Origin: an uncultured Oscillospiraceae bacterium
GTDB taxonomy: Bacteria > Bacillota > Clostridia > Oscillospirales > Oscillospiraceae
Reading direction: 5' to 3'
NCBI GenBank assembly: GCA_910583885.1
Contig: CAJUAC010000086.1
Location: 1 to 9,280 of the forward strand
DNA: 9,280 nucleotides
The notes beneath the pieces are model-generated. The model saw only the letters and a list, made by a program, of their open reading frames with translations. It did no database searches and had not been told where the DNA came from. Positions 1 through 6,283 of the stretch are shown in pieces; positions within the stretch are counted from its first letter, which is position 1, and each line of letters starts with the position of its first letter. The translations under genes and the position numbers were made by a program.

Positions 1-30
1 AGAATCTACAGGCTTTCTCCTGTAGATTCT
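1..30. repeat. perfect 12-bp inverted repeat (hairpin) at the left edge
   Basis: Arms AGAATCTACAGG (1-12) and CCTGTAGATTCT (19-30) are exact reverse complements around a 6-nt loop CTTTCT. On the plus strand it is followed by only a weakly T-rich tract (TTCTTCCGTT), so it could be the terminator of a gene lying left of the window. On the minus strand its flank is outside the window and cannot be judged. It lies beyond the stronger terminator of the permease gene, so it need not belong to that unit. Confidence 0.6.
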
Positions 31-105
31 TCCGTTAACCATTTTATTCACAAAGCAGTTCACATAATGTGGTTTCCAATCAAAAAGTACGAAAATTCAC
101 AAGTA

Positions 106-140
106 AAAACAGCGCCCAGATATTCTCCAGGCGCTGTTTT
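106..140 (-). terminator. intrinsic terminator of the ABC transporter unit
   Basis: The arms 106-116 (AAAACAGCGCC) and 130-140 (GGCGCTGTTTT) pair perfectly over 11 bp with a 13-nt loop. Read on the minus strand, a GC-rich stem ends in TTTT followed by TACTT, starting 2 nt after the permease stop codon at 143-145. This is a standard rho-independent terminator. Because the arm bases are A-rich on one side and T-rich on the other, it may also stop plus-strand transcription arriving from the left. Confidence 0.85.
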
Positions 141-142
141 GG

Positions 143-3100
143 TTATTCGATAGATTTTAGTGACTCTGCCATATCAATCTTTTTCAGCTTTGGCCGCATT
201 CCCGCAGAGATGCCGATGGTAAACAGCATGGTCATCAAGAAACTGAGGACATAGCTCAGGGGCAGGATCCGGCAGGCAAAGTACATCGCGTCAATTTGGA
301 CCTGTTCCATTACAAAAGCGTGGAGGGCCTTGCCCATCAGCAGCCCAGCCAAGCTACCCAGCCCGGACAAGATATTGATCTCCCGGAAGACGTAGGAGGC
401 CACCTCGTTCTGATAAAAGCCCAACACCTTGATGGTAGCGATCTCCCGCACACGCTCCGTAATATTGATATTGGTCAAATTGTATAGCACGATAAATGCC
501 AACGCTGCTGCGCACAGCACGACAACCAGCACAATATAGTCCAACCGGGAGAGCATATTATCCACCTGGTTCCTGGTTGCCTCGTTGACGTTGACACTGC
601 TTACGCCATCATCCTCCAACAACCGTGCGCCCTCCTCATAGGGATCTGCCCCCTCGCGGGCCACCATATAGAGTGTATTGTACTCCGGGATCTGTCCCAG
701 CTGCTGCTGGTAGGTTTCCGCTGCGATATAGGCGTAGTGGAACACATAGTTGTCGGAAATGGCGGAAACTGTCACCTCCAGCGTCCCCAGCTCCTCATCC
801 CGCAGCTGGACCGTATCCCCCTGGGAGATGCCCAGGTTTTCCGCCAGGCCCATGTTCAGCACGACTTCACCAGGGCCGGGATACGGGATTTCCTCCGTGC
901 CATTGTGGAGGGACAGGAAGCCATCCAAGCTGCCGGTGGAGGAAATGACCCGGTAGACAGACTTGCTGTGTCCACCGGCCAAAACATCCACGCTGCCGCT
1001 GTGGACCAACAGCCCCCCTTCCTCCGGCCAGCTGTATTTCTCCAGGTAGGCCGCCGCTGATTCCGGGGTCTGGGGATCCTGGAAGGTGACGGCATAGTCG
1101 TAGAGGGTGATCTCGCCAAATTGGTCATCTGCCACGGAGGCAATGGAATCCCGGATGCCGAAGCCGGTACACAGCAGGGCAGTGCAGCCGCCAATCCCCA
1201 GTACCATCATCACCAGGCGGCTGCGGTAGCGAAGGACATTGCGCACAGAGACCTTTTGCAAGAAGCCCAGCCTGCGCCACAGAGGGGTGATATACTCCAG
1301 GAACACCCGCTTGCCCGCCCGGGGCGTTTTGGGCCGGATCAGTTCCGCTGTCTGCCGGGACAGCTCCACCCGGCAGGACAGATAGGTCGCCCCCATGGAG
1401 CACAGCAGCGCCGCCGCGAAGGAGACCGCTGCCAGGGCAGGCAGAAACACCTGCTGGAGGGGCGCAAAGCCGTAGATCATGTCATAGATCTCCCAAATGA
1501 TCCAGGGGAGCCCCAGGGCCCCGGCAGCATATCCCACAGCGCTGCCCACCAGGGCGGCGCTGCCGGAGTAGAAGAGGTACTTCGCCATAATCTGGCCGTT
1601 GGAGTAGCCCATGGCCTTCAATACGCCGATCTGGGTGCGCTGCTCATCCACCATGCGGGTCATGGTGGTCATGCACACCAGGGCTGCCACCAGGAAGAAG
1701 AATACCGGGAATACCACGGAGACTGCCGCCACAATGGAGGTGTCGTTGTCAAAACAGACATAGCCCGTGTTCTCCTCCCGGGTCAGCACATAGGTGGTGG
1801 CATGCTTCAGATCCGCCAGCTCCTGGTAGGCGTCCGCCACCTTCTGTTCCGCGTCAGTCAGCTCTGTTTCCGCATCGGCAAACTCCTGATCTGCTTCGGC
1901 CAGGCCATCCTGGTACTCCTTCCAGCCGTCATCCAGCTCCTGCCGGGCATCCGCCAGCTCACCGGGGGCCCGGTCCAGCTCGTCCTTGGCGTCTGCCAGC
2001 TTCCGCTGGGCATCCGCCAGCTCGTCCTGGGCGTCCGCCAGCTCCCGCTTGCCGTCTGCCAGCTCCGCCTTGCCATCCTCCAGTTCCCGGATCCCCTCCG
2101 CCAGTTCGTCTTCCCCTTCGTTCAGCTCCCGGTAGGCCTTGTCCAGCTCCGCTTCCGCCTCGGCCTTGCCGTCGTAGTACTCCTTCCAGCCGTCGTCCAG
2201 CTCCGCCCGGGCCTTGTCCAGTTCGATCTTGGCGTCCGCCAGCTCCTGTTTACCGTTCGCCAGCTCCTGCCGCCCCGCCTCCAGTTCTGCCCTGCCGCTG
2301 CGCAGCTCCCGTTGGGCGTCCGCCACCTGGGCCTCGCCGTCCTTATATTCCTCCAGCCCGGACTGGTACTGGGCCCAGCCCTGGTGGTACTGGGCCAGCC
2401 CCTGGTTATACTGGGCCAACCCGCTCTCATACTGGGCCAGCCCCTCCTGGTATTGGGAAAGGCCCGCCTGATACTGGGCCTGGCTCTGGTCCAGTACCAC
2501 CCGCTGGGCAGCCAGCTCCGCCTCCATTGCCGGAACAAGCTCCGGCGGGACCAGCCCCGCATCTAACTGCTGGCGGGCTGCCTGGTACTGGGCCTCGCCC
2601 GCGTCCAGCTGGGCCTTTGCGCCGTCCAGCTGGGCCTTTGTACTGTCCAGGGTGTCCTTTGCGCTGTCCAACTGGCTTTTCGTGCTGTCCAGGAGGGCTC
2701 CATTTTCTTCCAGCTCCCGCAGGCCACTTTGCAGCTGGGCCCAGGCACTGTCCAGTTCCGCCTGGGCGTCAGCCAACTCCCGTTCGCCGCTGCGCAGCTC
2801 CCGCTCCCCTTCCTCGATCTCCGCTTCCGCATCCTCCAGCTGGGCCAATCCATCTTGATACTCCCGCAGGCCGTCGGCGTATTCCCGCTCGCCGTCGGTC
2901 AGCTTCCGGTAGGCATCCGCCAGCTCCTGCTCCGCATCCGCCTTCGCCTGCCGGTACTCCGCCCAGCCGTCGTCCAGCTCCCGCCGGGCATCCGCCACCT
3001 CTTGCTCCGCATCTGCCACCTTCTGCTCCGCATCTGCAATCTCCTGCTGGGCATCTGCCACCTTCTGCTGGCCGTCCGCATAGTCCCGCAGGCCGCTGGC

Positions 3101-4039
3101 GTAGTCCTTGCGGCCCTGCTCATAGTCTTGCAGGCCGTCGGCATACTCCTGTTCACCGTCATCCAGCTCTCGGTGGGCGTCATCCAGCTCACTCTCCGCA
3201 TCCGCCCGCTCGCTGTGGTAGGTTTCCCAGCCGTCTGCCACTTCCCGCTCCGCGTCCTGGATCTCCACCAGGGCGTCCTGATAGAGGGTATCGAAGCGCT
3301 GCTCTGCCCGCTGGTCCGTCAGCGCCTCAACGGCGGGCTTCAAAGCGTCCAGCTGGGCTTGATAGCCGTCTGAATAGGCCGCGCCCGGTTCATCCATGGT
3401 CAGGAAGATCTCGTAGTAGGCCTCGGAATCGAAGCCCGCCTCTGGGATGTACACAAAGGTGGCCACACTGCCGCTGCCAATGGAGCTGGTCCCCCGCTCA
3501 TAGTTGAGGTAGTAGGGGGACCAGCAGAGCCCTACCAGGGTGTATTCCCCGTACCGCAGCAGCTCCCGGGTGTCCTCATCGTTGCCCACAGACACGGGCA
3601 GCGCCTTGCCAAGGTCCTCTTCCAGGAAGTACCGGGCGTCGCCAAGGCACTCGTTGGGGGCCTCCGGCATCCGTCCGGCGGAGAGGGCTGGGAGATTGAC
3701 GCCCTCCGTCAGCGAGTGGGCCCTGGTTACGATCTCCCGGCCCTCCTCTATTTCGGTCAGGAAGTCGGTATATACCGCTCCCTGGGCCTGGGCAACCCCC
3801 TCCAGGGCGGCGAAGCCCTCCACATCCTCCTGGGTAAAGCCTAATGTGGACAGCAGCCGGAAGTCGTACAGCCGCTGCTCCTCCAGATAATCGATCCCAG
3901 TGGCCATCATGGCCGGCTGGCAGGTGCGCAGGCCCGCAAAAAAGCCTACGCCCAGCCCGACGATTGCCAGGATGGCGAAGTAACGCCCTATGCTCTGGCG
4001 GATCTCCCGCAGGCAGGAGCGGAGCAGCGTCCTTACCAT
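143..4039 (-). CDS. FtsX-family ABC transporter permease with a giant coiled-coil insertion (1298 aa)
   Basis: Membrane permease partner of the ATPase encoded just upstream. Visible layout: a membrane segment at about residues 20-38; an extracytoplasmic MacB-like domain at about 40-250; heptad repeats at about 257-746; an FtsX core with membrane segments near 768-790, 820-845 and 863-888, including the signature-like stretch around 793-812 (RMVDEQ...GVLKAMGYS); a second half with a segment at about 942-962, an external domain at 963-1160, and segments near 1166-1188, 1220-1243 and 1258-1280, with a matching stretch at 1194-1212 (ERVREIATIKVLGF). That is two FtsX units and about eight membrane spans. 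The family's usual members are much shorter; the coil accounts for the excess. The start is supported by GGAGG seven nt upstream, inside the ATPase gene, and the two genes overlap by 7 nt (ATGGTAA), suggesting translational coupling. FtsEX/MacB-type transporters often act as mechanical transmitters rather than pumps; that role here is inference. The substrate is unknown. Confidence 0.93.
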   Translation of the reverse strand: MVRTLLRSCLREIRQSIGRYFAILAIVGLGVGFFAGLRTCQPAMMATGIDYLEEQRLYDFRLLSTLGFTQEDVEGFAALEGVAQAQGAVYTDFLTEIEEGREIVTRAHSLTEGVNLPALSAGRMPEAPNECLGDARYFLEEDLGKALPVSVGNDEDTRELLRYGEYTLVGLCWSPYYLNYERGTSSIGSGSVATFVYIPEAGFDSEAYYEIFLTMDEPGAAYSDGYQAQLDALKPAVEALTDQRAEQRFDTLYQDALVEIQDAEREVADGWETYHSERADAESELDDAHRELDDGEQEYADGLQDYEQGRKDYASGLRDYADGQQKVADAQQEIADAEQKVADAEQEVADARRELDDGWAEYRQAKADAEQELADAYRKLTDGEREYADGLREYQDGLAQLEDAEAEIEEGERELRSGERELADAQAELDSAWAQLQSGLRELEENGALLDSTKSQLDSAKDTLDSTKAQLDGAKAQLDAGEAQYQAARQQLDAGLVPPELVPAMEAELAAQRVVLDQSQAQYQAGLSQYQEGLAQYESGLAQYNQGLAQYHQGWAQYQSGLEEYKDGEAQVADAQRELRSGRAELEAGRQELANGKQELADAKIELDKARAELDDGWKEYYDGKAEAEAELDKAYRELNEGEDELAEGIRELEDGKAELADGKRELADAQDELADAQRKLADAKDELDRAPGELADARQELDDGWKEYQDGLAEADQEFADAETELTDAEQKVADAYQELADLKHATTYVLTREENTGYVCFDNDTSIVAAVSVVFPVFFFLVAALVCMTTMTRMVDEQRTQIGVLKAMGYSNGQIMAKYLFYSGSAALVGSAVGYAAGALGLPWIIWEIYDMIYGFAPLQQVFLPALAAVSFAAALLCSMGATYLSCRVELSRQTAELIRPKTPRAGKRVFLEYITPLWRRLGFLQKVSVRNVLRYRSRLVMMVLGIGGCTALLCTGFGIRDSIASVADDQFGEITLYDYAVTFQDPQTPESAAAYLEKYSWPEEGGLLVHSGSVDVLAGGHSKSVYRVISSTGSLDGFLSLHNGTEEIPYPGPGEVVLNMGLAENLGISQGDTVQLRDEELGTLEVTVSAISDNYVFHYAYIAAETYQQQLGQIPEYNTLYMVAREGADPYEEGARLLEDDGVSSVNVNEATRNQVDNMLSRLDYIVLVVVLCAAALAFIVLYNLTNINITERVREIATIKVLGFYQNEVASYVFREINILSGLGSLAGLLMGKALHAFVMEQVQIDAMYFACRILPLSYVLSFLMTMLFTIGISAGMRPKLKKIDMAESLKSIE
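1802..3271 (-). repeat. about 1.5 kb of degenerate 21-bp units encoding heptad repeats
   Basis: This segment of the permease gene encodes about 65 consecutive seven-residue units of the type xDGxxEL/Y or ADAxxEL (residues 257-746), giving a 21-bp DNA period with recurring motifs such as CCAGCTCC on the plus strand. The run is broken by one Pro-rich hinge (residues 493-504, near DNA 2530-2560) and by four 11-residue units that each follow a (D/A)DGWxxY heptad, at residues 275-285, 363-373, 622-632 and 710-720. Long charged, Ala/Leu-rich heptads like these form coiled coils. The units vary in sequence, so this is an old repeat, not a recent tandem amplification. Confidence 0.9.
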
Positions 4040-4737
4040 TCGATTTCCTCCACGGGGACCGGCCGGTCATTGATGTCCACTGATGTGACGGTGCCGTTTT
4101 TCACCTGGATCACCCGGTCCGCCATAGCGGTAAGGGCGCTGTTGTGGGTGATGATGATGACCGTCATACCCTTCTTCCGGCTCATGATCTGGAGCAGCTT
4201 CAGGATCGATTTGCCGGTGTTGTAGTCCAGCGCCCCGGTGGGCTCGTCGCACAGGAGCAGCTTCGGGTTCTTCGCCAGCGCCCTGGCGATGGCTACCCGC
4301 TGCTGCTCGCCGCCGGAGAGCTGGGCGGGGAAGTTGGAGAGCCTGTCCCCCAGGCCCACCGAGCGCAGCACCTCCGCCGCATCCAGGGGATCCCGGCAGA
4401 TCTGGGCTGCCAGCTCCACATTCTCCAGGGCTGTCAGGTTGGGGACCAGGTTGTAGAACTGGAATACAAAGCCGATGTCGTGGCGGCGGTAGGCGGTCAG
4501 CTGCCGGGAGCTGTAGGCGGAGATTTCCTCATCCCCCAAAAAGACCCGGCCATCCGTCAGCGTGTCCATGCCGCCCAGGATATTCAGCAGCGTGGTTTTC
4601 CCCGCGCCGCTGGGGCCGACAATGACACACAGTTCCCCCTTTTCCACGCGGAACGAGGCGTCCCGCAGCGCCTGGATCTCTACCTCGCCCATGTGATAGG
4701 TCTTGCTCACGCTGTCAAACTGGACAAAAGCGCCCAT
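4033..4737 (-). CDS. ABC transporter ATP-binding protein, LolD/MacB type (234 aa)
   Basis: Cytoplasmic ATPase that powers the adjoining FtsX-type permease. All motifs are present: Walker A GPSGAGKT (41-48), Q-loop Gln93, signature LSGGEQQ (140-146), Walker B LLLCDEP (160-166), D-loop GALD (168-171) and switch His198. The phrase around 88-99 (IGFVFQFYNLVP) is typical of the LolD/MacB/FtsE group. The start chosen is the ATG at 4735-4737, which has GGGGGGAG four nt before it; an in-frame TTG at 4758 would place that Shine-Dalgarno inside the coding region and is less likely. The gene overlaps the permease start by 7 nt and carries the permease ribosome-binding site. No C-terminal extension or regulatory domain is seen. 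Substrate cannot be told from the ATPase. Confidence 0.96.
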   Translation of the reverse strand: MGAFVQFDSVSKTYHMGEVEIQALRDASFRVEKGELCVIVGPSGAGKTTLLNILGGMDTLTDGRVFLGDEEISAYSSRQLTAYRRHDIGFVFQFYNLVPNLTALENVELAAQICRDPLDAAEVLRSVGLGDRLSNFPAQLSGGEQQRVAIARALAKNPKLLLCDEPTGALDYNTGKSILKLLQIMSRKKGMTVIIITHNSALTAMADRVIQVKNGTVTSVDINDRPVPVEEIEW

Positions 4738-4740
4738 ATT

Positions 4741-4748
4741 CTCCCCCC
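4741..4748 (-). promoter_or_regulatory. ribosome-binding site of the ABC ATPase
   Basis: On the minus strand GGGGGGAG stands four nt (AATATG context) before the ATG at 4735-4737. It decides the start in favour of this ATG over the in-frame TTG at 4758. Confidence 0.75.
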
Positions 4749-4751
4749 ATA

Positions 4752-4766
4752 TGTACAAGCTGTACA
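4752..4766. promoter_or_regulatory. candidate operator TGTACA-AGC-TGTACA
   Basis: Two copies of the self-complementary hexamer TGTACA are separated by three bases, so the 15-bp site is both a direct and an inverted repeat (only the central AGC breaks symmetry). It lies between the presumed promoter and the ribosome-binding site of the ABC unit, where a bound repressor would block transcription. The size fits a dimeric helix-turn-helix regulator, but no regulator gene is in the window, so the binding protein is unknown. Confidence 0.45.
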
Positions 4767-4788
4767 GTTTTCTTAAGGAAACGTCCCT

Positions 4789-4823
4789 ATCATAGCATAT
4801 AATCCCATTTTATGCTACGCCAA
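4789..4823 (-). promoter_or_regulatory. probable promoter of the ABC transporter unit, with overlapping dyad
   Basis: On the minus strand, TTGGCG (4818-4823) is followed after 18 nt by TATGCT (4794-4799); a second, better -10-like hexamer TATGAT lies at 4789-4794 but lacks a good -35 at 17 nt. An inverted repeat TAGCATA (4793-4799) / TATGCTA (4811-4817) with an 11-bp spacer lies inside the promoter, covering the -10 and spacer. This could be an operator or a chance product of AT-rich promoter DNA. Only the location upstream of the ATPase gene and the hexamers support the call. Confidence 0.4.
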
Positions 4824-4971
4824 ATTTTTCAGCTGCCCGCGCGGGGGGCGGAAAAACGCCTGGCATCAGATACAGTAACCATTTGCGGCTATTATAGCAG
4901 ATATAGCAGGCAATTGGTTAAAATAATGTGAATGCGGTGGGGGGAATTTTTGGTTTTTTCTATTTTACCTC
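4824..4971. other. non-coding spacer between the divergent units
   Basis: No credible gene is seen here. It contains a GC-rich block (4832-4850) able to fold on itself but with no T tract, a short direct repeat TATAGCAG (4893-4900 and 4902-4909, 9-bp period), and an A/T-rich stretch at about 4946-4968 immediately upstream of the -35 of the aromatic operon, a position where an UP-like element could help RNA polymerase. The functions are inference. Confidence 0.5.
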
Positions 4972-5000
4972 TTGCCATGGGAGGAAAACCGTGCTACAAT
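4972..5000 (+). promoter_or_regulatory. promoter of the aromatic amino acid operon
   Basis: TTGCCA (4972-4977) and TACAAT (4995-5000) are separated by exactly 17 nt, and the -10 is preceded by TGC, forming an extended -10 (TGnTACAAT). Transcription would start near A5007, giving a leader RNA of about 220 nt before aroF and about 26 nt before the leader-peptide start. A T/A-rich block lies directly upstream. This is a close match to the housekeeping sigma consensus. Confidence 0.8.
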
Positions 5001-5032
5001 ACCCCTAGTTTTCTGAGTGAGAGGGATTATTT

Positions 5033-5095
5033 ATGCATTCTGTACCGCTTAACGCTGCATACTTCTACTTTACCTTTATCTGCACATGTGGATAA
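5033..5095 (+). CDS. aromatic leader peptide of the aroF operon attenuator (20 aa)
   Basis: The short reading frame begins with ATG at 5033 and ends with TAA at 5093-5095, encoding MHSVPLNAAYFYFTFICTCG. Five of the six codons 10-15 are aromatic: Tyr, Phe, Tyr, Phe, Thr, Phe. A Shine-Dalgarno GAGGGA (5021-5026) stands about six nt before the start, and the frame begins about 26 nt after the predicted transcription start. It is followed by a terminator hairpin and then by aroF. This matches the layout of classical leader peptides such as that of pheA in enterobacteria. Expected role: a ribosome stalled at these codons when charged tRNA-Tyr or tRNA-Phe is scarce prevents terminator formation and lets transcription enter aroF. 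There is no Trp codon. The peptide itself probably has no function after synthesis. The attenuation mechanism is inferred; the coding content and layout are seen directly. Confidence 0.8.
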   Translation: MHSVPLNAAYFYFTFICTCG

Positions 5096-5143
5096 GGGTT
5101 GTTTTGCTGCGGCGAAAAGGCGGGGGACAGGATAGTCCATTTC

Positions 5144-5185
5144 GGGTCTTACAGTGAAACAACACTGTGAGGCCCTTTTGTTTTG
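5144..5185 (+). terminator. attenuator terminator upstream of aroF
   Basis: GGGTCTTACAGTG (5144-5156) pairs with CACTGTGAGGCCC (5163-5175) over 13 bp, including two G-U pairs, with a 6-nt loop AAACAA. It is followed at once by TTTTGTTTTG (5176-5185). It is a strong intrinsic terminator placed 43 nt before the aroF start and 48 nt after the leader-peptide stop, so it must be regulated for the operon to be expressed. A competing structure is not obvious by eye: short candidates are 5093-5097 (TAAGG) with 5147-5151, overlapping the leader stop codon, and 5113-5120 with 5137-5144 (7 bp with one A-A mismatch). Confidence 0.85.
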
Positions 5186-5214
5186 TAAAAAACAATGTAA
5201 AAATTGATTGGATT

Positions 5215-5218
5215 GGAG
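5215..5218 (+). promoter_or_regulatory. ribosome-binding site of aroF
   Basis: GGAG is nine nt before the GTG at 5228. It settles the aroF start at this GTG, because an upstream in-frame TTG at 5204 would put the site inside the gene and has no Shine-Dalgarno of its own. Confidence 0.75.
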
Positions 5219-5227
5219 TGTTTTACA

Positions 5228-6283
5228 GTGATCGTCATCTTAAAAAAGAACGCGGAACAGCAGCAGGTAGAGCTCTTCGACAGCTGGCTGCACAACATGG
5301 GCCTGGAGACCCACATGTCGGTGGGGGAAAACCACACGATTGTGGGCCTGGTAGGCGACACCTCCCAGGTAGATATCGAGAGCATCATGGCGCTGGACAT
5401 TGTGGAGACTGTCAAGCGCATCCAGGAGCCCTACAAAAATGCCAACCGCAAGTTCCATGAGGCGGACACCGTCATTACCCTGCCGGGCGGCGCGAAGATC
5501 GGCGGCGGGCATTTCCTGGTGATGGCCGGGCCCTGCTCCGTGGAGACGGAGGAGCAGATCATCTCCGTTGCCCAGGCGGTCAAGGCTGCTGGGGCCCAGG
5601 TCCTCCGGGGCGGCGCCTTCAAGCCCCGCACATCCCCCTACGCCTTCCAGGGTCTCCATGAGGAGGGCATCCGCCTGCTGCTGAAGGCCCGGGAGGCTAC
5701 GGGCCTTCCCATTGTCACAGAAATCATGGACGCCCAGCACCTGCCCCTCTTTGAGGAGATTGACATCATCCAGGTGGGGGCCCGGAACATGCAGAACTTT
5801 GAGCTGCTCAAGCAGCTGGGCAAGCTGCACAAGCCGGTGCTGATCAAGCGGGGCATGGCCAACACCCTCCAGGAGCTGCTCATGAGCGCGGAGTACGTTA
5901 TGGCCGGGGGCAATGACCAGGTGATCCTCTGTGAACGGGGTATCCGTACCTTTGAGACCGCCACCCGCAACACGATGGATTTGTCTGTCATCCCGGTCCT
6001 CCACCAGCTCAGCCATCTGCCGGTGGTGGTAGATCCCAGCCATGCCACGGGACGCTACCAGCTGGTGGCCCCCATGGCCCTGGGCGCCACAGCCTGCGGG
6101 GCGGACGGGCTGATCATCGAGGTCCACAACGACCCTGAGCACGCCCTGTGCGATGGCCCCCAGAGCTTGCGGCCGGAGAAATTTGCGGATATGATGGCAA
6201 AGGTCCGCGCCATCCGCCCTTACTCCGACCACTCCTTCACCACCGGGCAGGCCGTGCTGGATGGGGGCGCGGGCAATGGTTGA
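5228..6283 (+). CDS. aroF: 3-deoxy-7-phosphoheptulonate (DAHP) synthase, type I beta with N-terminal regulatory domain (351 aa)
   Basis: First enzyme of the shikimate pathway: condenses phosphoenolpyruvate and erythrose 4-phosphate to DAHP in the cytoplasm. With the GTG start the protein begins MIVILKKNAEQQQ, as expected for relatives. Residues 1 to about 72 form the ferredoxin-like domain that in this family mediates allosteric control, followed by the TIM barrel. Visible active-site motifs: AGPCSVE (100-106), RGGAFKPRTSP (127-137), KRGM (207-210), DPSHATG (269-275) and IIEVHNDP (296-303). Cys103, His272, Glu298 and Asp309 fall where the family's metal ligands lie. Length is normal. It heads the operon behind the attenuator and overlaps tyrA by 8 nt. 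Which aromatic product inhibits it cannot be read from the sequence; the adjacent tyrA and the Tyr/Phe leader point to those amino acids (inference). Confidence 0.97.
   Translation: MIVILKKNAEQQQVELFDSWLHNMGLETHMSVGENHTIVGLVGDTSQVDIESIMALDIVETVKRIQEPYKNANRKFHEADTVITLPGGAKIGGGHFLVMAGPCSVETEEQIISVAQAVKAAGAQVLRGGAFKPRTSPYAFQGLHEEGIRLLLKAREATGLPIVTEIMDAQHLPLFEEIDIIQVGARNMQNFELLKQLGKLHKPVLIKRGMANTLQELLMSAEYVMAGGNDQVILCERGIRTFETATRNTMDLSVIPVLHQLSHLPVVVDPSHATGRYQLVAPMALGATACGADGLIIEVHNDPEHALCDGPQSLRPEKFADMMAKVRAIRPYSDHSFTTGQAVLDGGAGNG

Noticed and set aside
69..254. 61-codon plus-strand frame at the left end
   Set aside because: It runs through the terminator and antisense to the permease 3' end, has no ribosome-binding site and has no recognisable features.
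1121..2566. Long plus-strand open frame (481 codons) opposite the permease
   Set aside because: It is the mirror of the heptad repeats: G/C-rich codons on the minus strand leave the antisense frame free of stops. The product is a low-complexity string rich in Gln, Leu and Val with no family features, and there is no ribosome-binding site.
1802..3271. CRISPR array or satellite repeat
   Set aside because: The 21-bp periodicity lies wholly in one reading frame and encodes heptads. There are no identical repeats separated by unique spacers.
2527..3507. Plus-strand open frame (326 codons) rich in Pro, Ala and Arg
   Set aside because: Another shadow of the repeat region; composition is that of antisense GC-rich DNA, with no recognisable domain.
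4932..5135. 67-codon plus-strand frame in the aroF leader
   Set aside because: It starts upstream of the promoter -35, so the mRNA would not contain its start, and it has no ribosome-binding site. The 20-codon frame at 5033-5095 in another frame has the start site, Shine-Dalgarno and aromatic codons.
5007..5227. T-box riboswitch as the aroF leader
   Set aside because: The leader is only about 220 nt and lacks the conserved T-box sequence (AGGGTGGNACCGCG-like) before the terminator; an aromatic leader peptide explains it better.
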